Shown piece by piece: positions 19,237 through 28,096 of a DNA stretch of 64,000 nt. The stretch is taken from the NCBI RefSeq assembly GCF_002272785.1, contig NZ_MLAS01000002.1:1-64000 (forward strand), read 5' to 3'. The notes beneath the pieces are model-generated. The model was not told the DNA's origin. It made no database searches and was given only the letters and a program-made list of their open reading frames with translations. The position numbers and the translations under genes were made by a program. This DNA is from Helicobacter sp. 13S00477-4. Lineage in GTDB: Bacteria; Campylobacterota; Campylobacteria; Campylobacterales; Helicobacteraceae. Each line of letters begins with the position of its first letter. Within the stretch, counting starts at the first letter, position 1.

Positions 19237-20135
19237 GCAAGAATAGATTCATAGATTTGTTCCTTACTCTCTAAAATTATATCTTTAAATTGAGTACGAT
19301 TAAAGGTATCTTGTCGTTTTGCTAATTGTGCAGTATGAGTGAAAATCAAGTATTTTAACTCTTCTAATTTATCAATATCACCCTTCAAATATGCAATGCA
19401 TTCTTTAGGACCAATAGCCCTAAAAGGTTGTGAATCTAAAGGATATTTTTGCACCAAAGCAGAAATCTCTTCAACTATTCCTTCTTCTAGCATTTTAGAA
19501 GTGCGTGATTGGATATTTTCTCTGAGGAGTTTTCGATCTGTTTTGATGACATAAATTTTGATAGGATAAGGGAATGGGATTCTTGGATGGGACTTAAAAT
19601 AAAGGGTTGGAGGCATATTAGTGATAAAATATATTTCAAGAGCTTTATAAATACGATAGGTATCAGTAGGTTTGATCACTGCAGCATAAACAGGATCAAT
19701 TTGAAGTAAAAAATCATAATTATGATTTTTGATAAAAGCCTCAAATCCTTGTTTTTGTGCTACATCAAGCGAGGGTATTGGACTTAAACCTTCAATGATT
19801 GATTTGAGATAAAAACTACTGCCTCCAGTTATAATAAGTGTTTTTTTGCCTGTATTTGTGATAGCAAAATCTAAAAGATTTTTAAAGATTATTGCATTAT
19901 TGACTTGAGGTATTCTAAGCTCATCAATTCCATAATGCTTGATTGTTTGAAGTTGATTTTTTTTAGGTTTGGCAGAGGCGATATTTATCTCTTGATATAT
20001 ACTCAAAGAATCCAAAGAAAAAATTTCAGCATCAATATCTTGAGCAATCCTTATGGCTAAATCAGACTTTCCGCTTGCAGTAGGACCCAAAATCCCAATA
20101 AAATTGATTTTTTTTTGTTTAAGCATTCGACTCAC
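19209..20135 (-). CDS. miaA: tRNA dimethylallyltransferase
   Basis: Adds a dimethylallyl group to A37 of UNN-decoding tRNAs. The 308 residues match the family. It has the P-loop GILGPTASGKSDLA at residues 14-27, SLDSLSIYQEINIASAKP, the H-Y-G motif KHYGIDEL, and QPFRAIGPKE near 245, followed by a C-terminal TAQLAKRQDTFNR motif (usual form AKRQxTWFR). The final bases overlap the end of the convergent binding-protein gene. No operon partner is visible. Confidence 0.96.
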   Translation of the reverse strand: MSRMLKQKKINFIGILGPTASGKSDLAIRIAQDIDAEIFSLDSLSIYQEINIASAKPKKNQLQTIKHYGIDELRIPQVNNAIIFKNLLDFAITNTGKKTLIITGGSSFYLKSIIEGLSPIPSLDVAQKQGFEAFIKNHNYDFLLQIDPVYAAVIKPTDTYRIYKALEIYFITNMPPTLYFKSHPRIPFPYPIKIYVIKTDRKLLRENIQSRTSKMLEEGIVEEISALVQKYPLDSQPFRAIGPKECIAYLKGDIDKLEELKYLIFTHTAQLAKRQDTFNRTQFKDIILESKEQIYESILAYSQRKGLI

Positions 20136-20210
20136 TTTAAGATATTCAAAGAAAAATTATACTAGCCTGCATTTGTAAAATCTATCAAATCATACAAATC
20201 CATTATGAAT

Positions 20211-20969
20211 TTATTTTTGTGCTACTATCAAAAACATTGGTGTTGAGGCAAACATAATTTTTTCTTCTTCATTCCAAATTTGCTGATAAAAATTTTTATC
20301 GCAAACAAGGATTTCAAATCCAATATTTTTGAGTATTTTTTCATCCCATTCTGGGCGATGAATCTTGCTTAATGGAAGAGATTTGGCAATTTCTTCCATT
20401 TTTTTAGCATTAGGATAGAGTGTGGTCATATGATCGGGTATGCCTATTTTTTGTGTTTTTTCTCTATCTTTTTCATAAGCCTTCTTTTGCCCATCATCAT
20501 AAAGCTGCAAATACCAATTTGCATCAAAGTTCAAAAATCTTCCCCCCTGTTTGAGTACTCGATGCCATTCTTTATAAGCCTTTTGAGGATGACTTAGATT
20601 CCAAGTAAGGTTTCTAGACACCACCAAATCAAAACAATCATTTTCAAAAGCAAGATTTTGAGCATCTGCTTGAAAAAAGTTTATTTTTGTTTTGTAACTT
20701 GAAGCATTTTTCTTAGCAAAGTCTAACATTTTTGGCGTGTAGTCGACAGCACTGACTTTTGCACCAAGCAAAGCAAGTAAAATAGAGAAAATTCCAGGAC
20801 CACATCCCACATCTAAAACTTTCATTTTTTCAAAAGCAATGGGAGCATAGGTTTTAAAAACCTCTTGCCATTTTTTCCCTCTATGATCTAAAATTTCAGC
20901 TAGATTCTCATTTGCATAGCTTTCTGAACGATCGCTCCAATATTTTTTTATTTCATCTAGCACATTCAT
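20211..20969 (-). CDS. Class I SAM-dependent methyltransferase coupled to a TonB receptor
   Basis: 252 residues. Motif I is KVLDVGCGPGIFSILLA (about residues 49-65), followed by KVSAVDYTPKML, DLVVSRNLTWNLSHPQKAY and VLKQGGRFLNFDANW. The N terminus (EIKKYWSDRSESYANEN) is of a kind I associate with methyltransferases encoded beside metal or metallophore uptake genes. The ATG lies four bases after the stop of the upstream TonB receptor, so the two are surely cotranscribed. Inference: it may modify the imported ligand or a metallophore. UbiE/BioC-like functions cannot be excluded. No metallophore biosynthesis gene is seen in the window. Confidence 0.85.
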   Translation of the reverse strand: MNVLDEIKKYWSDRSESYANENLAEILDHRGKKWQEVFKTYAPIAFEKMKVLDVGCGPGIFSILLALLGAKVSAVDYTPKMLDFAKKNASSYKTKINFFQADAQNLAFENDCFDLVVSRNLTWNLSHPQKAYKEWHRVLKQGGRFLNFDANWYLQLYDDGQKKAYEKDREKTQKIGIPDHMTTLYPNAKKMEEIAKSLPLSKIHRPEWDEKILKNIGFEILVCDKNFYQQIWNEEEKIMFASTPMFLIVAQK

Positions 20970-20973
20970 CCTT

Positions 20974-23154
20974 TTAAAATTTTACACTCGCTTGTGCAAA
21001 AAAGGATGCTCCAGCAACCTGATAATAATCATAATATCTATTATTGGTAAAATTTAAAAAACTAATATTCAAATCCAAATTATTTTTTAACACATAACCC
21101 AACCTCGCATCAAAATAAAGCTGTGTATCATGATAACCAAAAGTATGTGTGTATATAGTGCTATTGGTATCATCATTGTAAGCAGCAGATTGAAAATTTC
21201 CTGCCACCGATCCATAAAATCCATACCCCCCTCCATAAAGCAAAGCAATATGTGCCATATGTTCAGGAGTATTTGGGATAAATTTTCCTTCTATAGATGG
21301 CTTAGCAGAATTTTTTATTATTTTTGCATTTGTCCAAGTATAACTCACATTCAAGCTCAATTTTTGACCAAAAGGCTGAATATAGCCAATTTCAACACCA
21401 TTTATCCGACCATGACCTGCATTTTCATTCTTAAAAGGATTAGTAATCTTACCTGCACCACTCCTATAAATAATATTATCAAGCTCTGTTTGAAAATAAT
21501 AAACTTTAAACAAACCATCCAAAAATGTATTTATATCCGCACCAATATCAAAAGAAATACCATATTCTGGACGTAAATTTGTATTATATTCCCATTTTTG
21601 AGTCGAAGTACTTATCCTAAAAATCTCTCTTAAAGTTGGTACACGGAATGCTGAACCAGCAGAAGCTTTAACAACAAACCCTTCAAACAAATTATAATTA
21701 ATAGAAGCTTTAGGCGAAAAAGAATTTTGAGTGATATTATTTACAGGTATTTTTTCATTTGTCTGTATATAATTATCAAAATTTTGCCAATAATCATAAC
21801 GCAACCCGAGCGTTGTACTTAAATTAGGCAACCAATTGCTATCTAATTGCATAAACCCTGCTGCCAAAAACGCCTTACCACCAAATGCATTTTGTAACCC
21901 CAAATCATAATCACGCACTTTCCAATCACTCAATCCATAATTAAGCTGATCAAGCCACATATATCTTCCCTGTAAAGCTACACTCAAAATATGATATTCG
22001 AAATTCTTTGTATAAATAATATCAAGATAATTACTTGAAGTATCAATATCTTGGGAATATCCCCTACCACCAGCTAAATTTGGAGCAGGAGTTGCCGAAA
22101 TCTGTGCATCCAACCAATAACTATCAAGATTTACGCTTGAAAAAGTAGTCTTAAGGGTAGCATCATTGCTAAAATTATGGGTATGATAAACTGAAGCAAT
22201 ATAATGTGTATAACTCCCTATACCTTCATATCCACTCCCTATAAATGGATTGTATTCACTATTGCCATAAACAGGTTGTCCTTCTAGATTCTTCAAATTA
22301 CTCTTAGGGTCAACAAAATTGTAATGATGATTAGATACCGAAGCCATCACACCTGTCGTATCATTATCTCCCCAATCATACTCTAACTTGACCCTGCCAT
22401 CATTAAGCACATATTCTCTCCTCCCAGTATCCCCTGCTATATATTTCCCTGCTTTATCAATAAAATATCCATCAATACCTACTAGTTTATCAAAATAACT
22501 TTTTCCTCCAAAAGCAGGCACGCTTGGATATCCCCCTGAATTAGTAAAACCATAACTTGCCTTTACTCTCAATCTTTTATCAAAAAATACATCCCCCACA
22601 CTCACATAGCCACGTACTAAATTCATATCTGCTTCTCTATTCTTAAAGGCATTCCCATACCCCAGCAATGCCATACTTTCAAATTTGACAGGCATTGAAG
22701 TCATAAAGTTGACTACACCTCCAATTGCCCCAGTCCCATAGAGGCTAGAAAATGGACCCCTGACCACTTCAACACGTTCAATGTCATAAAGAGACAGTTC
22801 ATCAAGGATTCTATTTTCTCCTTCTAAATCACTTAATATTATTCCATCAAGCATAACCAAAGTTCCTTTAGAAATACCTCTTATAGTAACAGCTGGACGA
22901 GGATTAAGCCCTGCATCATTAATGATGTGGATGCCCTCATAATTTTTTATAAAATCATTAACTTTCTGAGGACTCCTTTCTTTCATTTCTTTAGAGGTGA
23001 TAACACTTATATTCCCAGGTGCTTTTTCTGTAGTTGTTTCTATTCTGGTAGCAGTACTGACTTGACGGTTGAGTAAATAACTTTCAGATTCCTCACCCTC
23101 CATACTTGCCATTGTGGCTAAAATTGATGCTATTGATGCACGAAAAAATTTCAT
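20974..23154 (-). CDS. TonB-dependent outer membrane receptor (CirA/BtuB-like), paralogue 1
   Basis: 726 residues. The signal peptide is short and unusual (MKFFRASIASILATMASM), with cleavage perhaps near SMEGE. A TonB-box-like stretch (RQVSTATRIE) is followed by a plug with LVMLDGIILSDLEGENR and VEVVRGPFSSLYGTGAIGG. The barrel ends in YYDYYQVAGASFFAQASVKF, with a terminal phenylalanine as expected for outer membrane insertion. AAGGAACGCC precedes the ATG and TATTAT upstream is a possible -10 box. It is clearly a paralogue of the receptor at 24.3 kb, including near-identical DNA around the plug motif. The ligand is probably an iron, heme or other metal chelate. It is cotranscribed with a methyltransferase. 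Confidence 0.92.
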   Translation of the reverse strand: MKFFRASIASILATMASMEGEESESYLLNRQVSTATRIETTTEKAPGNISVITSKEMKERSPQKVNDFIKNYEGIHIINDAGLNPRPAVTIRGISKGTLVMLDGIILSDLEGENRILDELSLYDIERVEVVRGPFSSLYGTGAIGGVVNFMTSMPVKFESMALLGYGNAFKNREADMNLVRGYVSVGDVFFDKRLRVKASYGFTNSGGYPSVPAFGGKSYFDKLVGIDGYFIDKAGKYIAGDTGRREYVLNDGRVKLEYDWGDNDTTGVMASVSNHHYNFVDPKSNLKNLEGQPVYGNSEYNPFIGSGYEGIGSYTHYIASVYHTHNFSNDATLKTTFSSVNLDSYWLDAQISATPAPNLAGGRGYSQDIDTSSNYLDIIYTKNFEYHILSVALQGRYMWLDQLNYGLSDWKVRDYDLGLQNAFGGKAFLAAGFMQLDSNWLPNLSTTLGLRYDYWQNFDNYIQTNEKIPVNNITQNSFSPKASINYNLFEGFVVKASAGSAFRVPTLREIFRISTSTQKWEYNTNLRPEYGISFDIGADINTFLDGLFKVYYFQTELDNIIYRSGAGKITNPFKNENAGHGRINGVEIGYIQPFGQKLSLNVSYTWTNAKIIKNSAKPSIEGKFIPNTPEHMAHIALLYGGGYGFYGSVAGNFQSAAYNDDTNSTIYTHTFGYHDTQLYFDARLGYVLKNNLDLNISFLNFTNNRYYDYYQVAGASFFAQASVKF

Positions 23155-23255
23155 TGGCGTTCCTTATTATGGTTTGTCTAAAAATAATACCATTAGTAAG
23201 AAAATAAAGAATCGCATTGGACTCTTTATGTGGTTTGTTAAAGCTTTATGAAAAG

Positions 23256-24197
23256 TTATTGTCTTTTCTGATGAGTGATTTCATATGTTTGATTACGGAA
23301 TTCAAATACAGGATCAATAGGAGACTTTACTCCTGTAGGCAAAATACCAGGTAAAAATACATCTAAATTACAAGAACTCCCCTCAAACTTAGAAAGTTTC
23401 AAAGTGCCTAAAAAGATTTTTTTATTTGTATTTTCCCAAACCGCACTGATATCATCAACAGCATCTTTAGGATTTGCCACTAATAAATACATATAATAAT
23501 TCACACTGCCTTTTTTCAAATCATCTTGAAATCTTTTTTGCAAAAAATTATCCCCAATTTTTTGAACTTCTTTGGGAGAAAGCTCAATAATTCCTGCCTG
23601 AGGAACAAAAATGATTTTAGCATTGATGAATTTATCATTAGCATTTAAGATTCTATATACATGTTGAGAATTAAACTGAACATTTGCAAGACTAATTGGC
23701 ACACCAATAGTTTTGTTATATTCTAAGACTTGCTTCACACTTGGATATTTTTTTGCCAATGCTTCAAGTTCCTTATTTTTAGCAGGATCGCCAACAACCT
23801 CTAAAAATTTTAAAATAATTTCAGGAGTTTTTCCAGCATTGATAACACCATTAAGTGTTGCAAAATCCCAACTCTCTTTTCCATTTGTAAACTTTAAAGC
23901 TAAGCCATGGGCACTAAAAATATCACTAGCATTAGGATTGCCTCCTCCTGTAGAATACCTTGCCAAAACCTTAGTTTTACCTACAAGCAATGGGATTCTT
24001 ACAAACTCATTGATATCTATACGTGCATCAAATTCACCACTCACGCAAAAACCTTTAGTATGATTGACCTTTTTATGCACATTGGTTTTATCCCCAAAAC
24101 GTTTATAAAAAAAGTCAGCAGCTTCATTAGGAGTAACATTTTGAACAGCAAAAGCTATATTGAAAAAAAATACTAAAAATAAACAAATACCTTTCAT
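23256..24197 (-). CDS. Periplasmic catalase-family peroxidase (catalase-like, short form)
   Basis: 313 residues with a signal peptide (MKGICLFLVFFFNIAFA), so exported, unlike ordinary cytosolic catalase. The catalase core is recognisable: the distal-histidine motif VNHTKGFCVSGEF (His about 46), STGGGNPNASD, GLALKF, and a proximal region near DPVFEFRNQTYEIT with a possible heme-ligand tyrosine. The length is about 60 percent of a monofunctional catalase and fits the SrpA/catalase-related group, which are heme peroxidases. H. pylori has a similar catalase-like protein (HP0485). It sits between two TonB receptors with a Fur-box-like site upstream, suggesting iron-linked oxidative defence. Confidence 0.85.
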   Translation of the reverse strand: MKGICLFLVFFFNIAFAVQNVTPNEAADFFYKRFGDKTNVHKKVNHTKGFCVSGEFDARIDINEFVRIPLLVGKTKVLARYSTGGGNPNASDIFSAHGLALKFTNGKESWDFATLNGVINAGKTPEIILKFLEVVGDPAKNKELEALAKKYPSVKQVLEYNKTIGVPISLANVQFNSQHVYRILNANDKFINAKIIFVPQAGIIELSPKEVQKIGDNFLQKRFQDDLKKGSVNYYMYLLVANPKDAVDDISAVWENTNKKIFLGTLKLSKFEGSSCNLDVFLPGILPTGVKSPIDPVFEFRNQTYEITHQKRQ

Positions 24198-24223
24198 TTG
24201 GTTGTCCTTTTATAATAAATTTC

Positions 24224-24241
24224 TAATAATATTAATTATTA
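24224..24241 (-). promoter_or_regulatory. Candidate Fur box upstream of the catalase-like gene
   Basis: TAATAATATTAATTATTA (identical in form on both strands apart from the centre) 27 bases upstream of the start codon. It has two TAATAAT half-sites in inverted orientation, close to the published Helicobacter Fur consensus TAATAATnATTATTA but with wider spacing. In DNA this AT-rich a chance match is possible. Confidence 0.4.
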
Positions 24242-24299
24242 AATATAATATTGTAACTAAAATTTTTCAGTTGGGGTCAAATCATATAAAATCAGCAAA

Positions 24300-26531
24300 T
24301 TAAAAAAATTTGCTGGCAATCTGAACATAAAAAGAAGCTCCTGCAGTTTTATAGTAATCATAATATTGTGCATTTGTAAAATTTAAAAAACTCAATGAAA
24401 GTGATGTTTTGTTTGGAAATTCATAACCTAATTTTGCATCAAAAGTCACTCTTGAATCAATAGAACCAAAAGTATGGCTTGGTTTCTTGATATTATCAAT
24501 ATTTGTATAGGCTCCAGATTGTGCATTCATTTGCAAAGAACCAAAAAAACCTACCTTATCTTCTCCGCCATAAAGTAAAGCTAAATGTCCCATATGTGGA
24601 GGAATAGAAGGAATATAATGCCCATCCGTATCAGGTCTATGGATATTCTTTATTACTTTTGCATTCGTATAGGTATAATTAGCCATCACACTCAAATCAC
24701 TATAAATTTTTTGATCAAACTCCAATTCTACTCCATTAATACGTTCATGTCCACCATTGATATTTTCATAAGGATCATCAACACTCCCTATACCATTTTT
24801 ATAAATAGCATTAAACATTTCGGTTTGATAATAATAAACTTTAAACAATCCTCCATATCTATTCCCTTGCTCAACCCCTAAATCAAATTCCAAGCCATAT
24901 TCAGGAGAAAGCAAAGGATTACTCACCTGATAATCCCCACTATGAGCATGAGCATACATTTCTCTAGTATTAGGAGCACGAAAGGCTAAGCCTATTGAAC
25001 CCTTTAAAACAGTATGAGAAAATGGTTTATAATTAATAGCAAATTTTGGTGAAGGGAAAAATTTCTTAATACCTTTTAAATTCTGTTTGGTAGGATTATG
25101 AACATCAGTTATATCTAATGTACTCATATTATAAGTTTGCCAATAATCTAATCGTAATCCAAAATTTGTGCTAATTTTTCTATTCCATTTACTGCTAAAT
25201 TGTGTCCAAATAGCTCCTGTCCAAGCACTGCTTTTATCTTGTGCATAAAGCCCGGTATAATCGTGCCAAAAATCTTGTTGTGTCCAATTTCCTATATAAT
25301 GACGTTCATTAGAAACTGACATTATTCTTCCTTGAAGACCTATCATTAAAGTATGTTTATCCGAAATATTATTTTGATAAATCATATCCAAATAATTACT
25401 CGTAGCATTATTATCCAAAGATTCTCCAGGACCTCCAAAAATACTAGTAATAGGACTTTTTGAATCACCATCAGCAAAATGTGATACTAAATCCACAGTT
25501 GAAAACTTAGCCATCAAAGACTGATTTTCTGTAAAATAATGCTTATGTGAAATTGAAGCAATATAATTTTCCTCAAAACGAAACCCTGCCCAACCAATCC
25601 CATAAAATGGACTATAAAATCCTGAACTAGTCAATCCTCCATAAACAGGTTGTCCCTGTAGATTTTTCAAATTTGTCGTGGTTGAATTTTGATTTTCATT
25701 GATTGTTGAAATATTGAATGAAATATTTGTAGTGTCATTATCACTCCAATCATAAGCTATTTTAATATGCCCATTATTGGTAATATAACCACTACGACCT
25801 AATTTCCCTACAATATCTCCTTTTGCAGGAGTTTGACCATTTATCGTAATATTGTCAGTTGAATTAAAAGTCTTAGACATCACTGCTGGAACCCTTGCAT
25901 ACCCATCGCTTAATGTAAACCCATAGCTTGCCTTTACTCTTAATCTTTTATCAAAAAATGCATCACCAATACTAAAATAACCCCTTGTCCTATTTTTTTC
26001 CGCACCTCCAGAAACAATCTCATTACCATAGCCAAGTTCAGCTCTTGATTCAAGTTTAGTAGGCATTGATGTAATAAAATTAATCACACCGCCTATTCCT
26101 CCAGTCCCATAGAGACTAGAAAATGGACCCCTGACCACTTCAACATGATCGATATCCATACTAGAGATAGATTGAATAACTCGAGTTTCACCCTCAAGAT
26201 CATTTAAAATCACTCCATCAAGCATTATCAAAGTCCCATAAGGAATCCCACGCATAAAAACTTGAGGTCGACCATTATATCCAGCATCTTTATCAACCTT
26301 CACGCCTGCCATCACCCTCAACATATCACTAAGCTGCTGAGAAGTTCTATCTTTTATTTCTTTTTTATCCATTATCGTGACATTACCTGGAGCATCTGAA
26401 ATAATAGTTGGCATACGATTAGAAGAAGTAACCACTTTATTGAGTTGATAATCCTTAGTTTCTTGTGCTTGTGCAGAATAAACATTCCCCATTGTGATAC
26501 AAATCAATGATAATAAAAAACCTTTTTTCAC
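24300..26531 (-). CDS. TonB-dependent outer membrane receptor (CirA/BtuB-like), paralogue 2
   Basis: About 743 residues. The start is set at GTG 26531 because it yields a proper signal peptide (VKKGFLLSLICITMG, cleavage near AQAQE) and follows AAGGAG; an in-frame ATG 11 codons upstream (26564) lies before that ribosome binding site. A TonB-box-like NKVVTSSNR is followed by a plug with GTLIMLDGVILNDLEGETR and VEVVRGPFSSLYGTGGIGG. The barrel ends in YYDYYKTAGASFYVQ and terminal FF. It shares its architecture and many short stretches with paralogue 1. The start region is embedded in a strong inverted repeat. Ligand unknown. Confidence 0.92.
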   Translation of the reverse strand: MKKGFLLSLICITMGNVYSAQAQETKDYQLNKVVTSSNRMPTIISDAPGNVTIMDKKEIKDRTSQQLSDMLRVMAGVKVDKDAGYNGRPQVFMRGIPYGTLIMLDGVILNDLEGETRVIQSISSMDIDHVEVVRGPFSSLYGTGGIGGVINFITSMPTKLESRAELGYGNEIVSGGAEKNRTRGYFSIGDAFFDKRLRVKASYGFTLSDGYARVPAVMSKTFNSTDNITINGQTPAKGDIVGKLGRSGYITNNGHIKIAYDWSDNDTTNISFNISTINENQNSTTTNLKNLQGQPVYGGLTSSGFYSPFYGIGWAGFRFEENYIASISHKHYFTENQSLMAKFSTVDLVSHFADGDSKSPITSIFGGPGESLDNNATSNYLDMIYQNNISDKHTLMIGLQGRIMSVSNERHYIGNWTQQDFWHDYTGLYAQDKSSAWTGAIWTQFSSKWNRKISTNFGLRLDYWQTYNMSTLDITDVHNPTKQNLKGIKKFFPSPKFAINYKPFSHTVLKGSIGLAFRAPNTREMYAHAHSGDYQVSNPLLSPEYGLEFDLGVEQGNRYGGLFKVYYYQTEMFNAIYKNGIGSVDDPYENINGGHERINGVELEFDQKIYSDLSVMANYTYTNAKVIKNIHRPDTDGHYIPSIPPHMGHLALLYGGEDKVGFFGSLQMNAQSGAYTNIDNIKKPSHTFGSIDSRVTFDAKLGYEFPNKTSLSLSFLNFTNAQYYDYYKTAGASFYVQIASKFF

Positions 26532-26549
26532 AACCTTAACTTCTCCTTG

Positions 26550-26596
26550 TATTTTGTTAATCATATTTTTTTATAAATAATATGATTAACAAAATA
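26550..26596 (-). promoter_or_regulatory. 18-bp inverted repeat in the leader of TonB receptor paralogue 2
   Basis: TATTTTGTTAATCATATT (26550-26567) is the exact reverse complement of 26579-26596, with an 11-base loop. In the mRNA the hairpin ends immediately before CAAGGAG, the presumed ribosome binding site, so it could affect translation or act as an operator or terminator. Upstream, ATTAACAAAAT is directly repeated. Confidence 0.6.
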
Positions 26597-26624
26597 TTAA
26601 CAAAATATTATCAATATCTTGATG

Positions 26625-26637
26625 ATTGATTATCAAT
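26625..26637 (-). promoter_or_regulatory. Candidate Fur-type operator upstream of TonB receptor paralogue 2
   Basis: ATTGATAATCAAT, a perfect 6-1-6 palindrome resembling the GATAAT/ATTATC half-sites of Fur boxes. It lies just after the stop of the transporter gene and about 95-106 bases before the receptor start. Confidence 0.35.
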
Positions 26638-26639
26638 GA

Positions 26640-28010
26640 CTAAAATGAAATCATAAAGCCACTGATAAAAATTATTAAAATAATAATAGGGATAATATAT
26701 TTAACATAACCAAACCAAATTTTTATCAATCCATCCCCTAAAGTATTACCACTTTTTATTTCAAAAATAGCCTCTTTTCCTAAAATCCAGCCAACAAAAA
26801 TACTTGCCCCTAATGCAGTTAAAACAAAAAAAACATTCCCACTAATAAAATCAAAAGCATCAAAAATATTCTTTCCAAGAATTTCCACTCTATTCCAGGG
26901 TCCATAAGCCAATACACAAGGGATATTTCCAAAAATAAATACAAAACCCAAAGTCACAAGAATAGCATTTTTACGTCTCCATTTGAGTTTCTCTACTATT
27001 GCAGTGATGATAACTTCATAAATAGGTAAAGATGTTGTCAAAGCTGCAATAATAAGCAGTAAGAAAAAAACAACTCCAAAAAAATTCCCAAAATGCATAT
27101 ACGAGAAAACAATTGGCAAAGTTTTAAAAACAAGAGAAGGTCCAGAATCAGGACTCAAACCAAAACTAAACAAAGAAGGAAATATCATAAATCCTGCCAT
27201 AATAGCAATACAAGTGTTCAAAATTCCAGTTGTTATAGCAGTTTTTATCAAATCTTCATTTTTATCAAGATAAGATGAAAGCGTTATCATCACTCCAAAT
27301 CCCAAAGACAAAGCAAAAAATACCTGTCCTAACACTAATATAAAAAGTTTGGGTGTTATCTTAGAAAAATCAGGAGAAAGATAAAATTTTACCCCTTCAA
27401 TTGCACCTGGCATTGTCAAATTACGGATTACCATTAAAAGCAAACACAAAAAAAGCAAAGGCATCAAATATTTCATTGATCGTTCAATGCCATCAATAAT
27501 ACCCTGAGATAAAATCAACCAATTCACACTTACAAAAATAAACGTAAAAATCCCTATAGTCATTGGAGAGTTTTCAATATGAATTGTATAAAATCCTGAA
27601 GCAATCTCTTTTGTAACAGGGGCAGAAAGATTCAAACTCCCACTTAAAATACTCACAATATAATCAATAACCCATCCACCAAGCACCATATAATATGCAA
27701 GGATGCCAAAAGATCCTAATAATCCCATATAGCCAATAATTTTCCAATACTTTGATATTTTTTTGCCTCTTATCATGCCTCCAAAAGCATCTATAGAATT
27801 CATATGAGCTCGCCTACCAATAACGTTTTCGACCAAAATAACCGGTATACCAACCACCAACATTGCTATAATAAAAGTCAACACATATGCCCCTCCTCCA
27901 TTTTCTCCAACCAAATAAGGGAATCTCCAAGTAGCTCCAAATCCTACAGTAGCTCCTGCCACAGTCAAAATATAAGTGAGGCGATTTGACCAAAGCTGCC
28001 TTTTTTGCAT
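26640..28010 (-). CDS. Neurotransmitter:sodium symporter (NSS) family transporter
   Basis: 456 residues, about twelve transmembrane helices. The N-terminal helix 1 motif TVAGATVGFGATWRFPYLVGENGGGAY contains the unwound, substrate- and Na+-binding GxGxxWRFPY signature of the LeuT/NSS family. Members import amino acids or related compounds with Na+. It is divergent from the tandem pair at 48.7-51.3 kb, for example in its N terminus and tail. It lies between asparaginase and a TonB receptor, all on the minus strand; asparaginase next door makes amino-acid uptake plausible, but the substrate is not known. Confidence 0.93.
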   Translation of the reverse strand: MQKRQLWSNRLTYILTVAGATVGFGATWRFPYLVGENGGGAYVLTFIIAMLVVGIPVILVENVIGRRAHMNSIDAFGGMIRGKKISKYWKIIGYMGLLGSFGILAYYMVLGGWVIDYIVSILSGSLNLSAPVTKEIASGFYTIHIENSPMTIGIFTFIFVSVNWLILSQGIIDGIERSMKYLMPLLFLCLLLMVIRNLTMPGAIEGVKFYLSPDFSKITPKLFILVLGQVFFALSLGFGVMITLSSYLDKNEDLIKTAITTGILNTCIAIMAGFMIFPSLFSFGLSPDSGPSLVFKTLPIVFSYMHFGNFFGVVFFLLLIIAALTTSLPIYEVIITAIVEKLKWRRKNAILVTLGFVFIFGNIPCVLAYGPWNRVEILGKNIFDAFDFISGNVFFVLTALGASIFVGWILGKEAIFEIKSGNTLGDGLIKIWFGYVKYIIPIIILIIFISGFMISF

Positions 28011-28096
28011 CTATAATCTCCTTAAATATTAAAAACCCTTCATAGAAAGTATATGTAAATTAGGACTTTTAATCAAGATACTATGAATTTATCCTC

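Noticed and set aside
19509-19709. Plus-strand frames inside miaA
   Set aside because: Antisense to conserved MiaA motifs.
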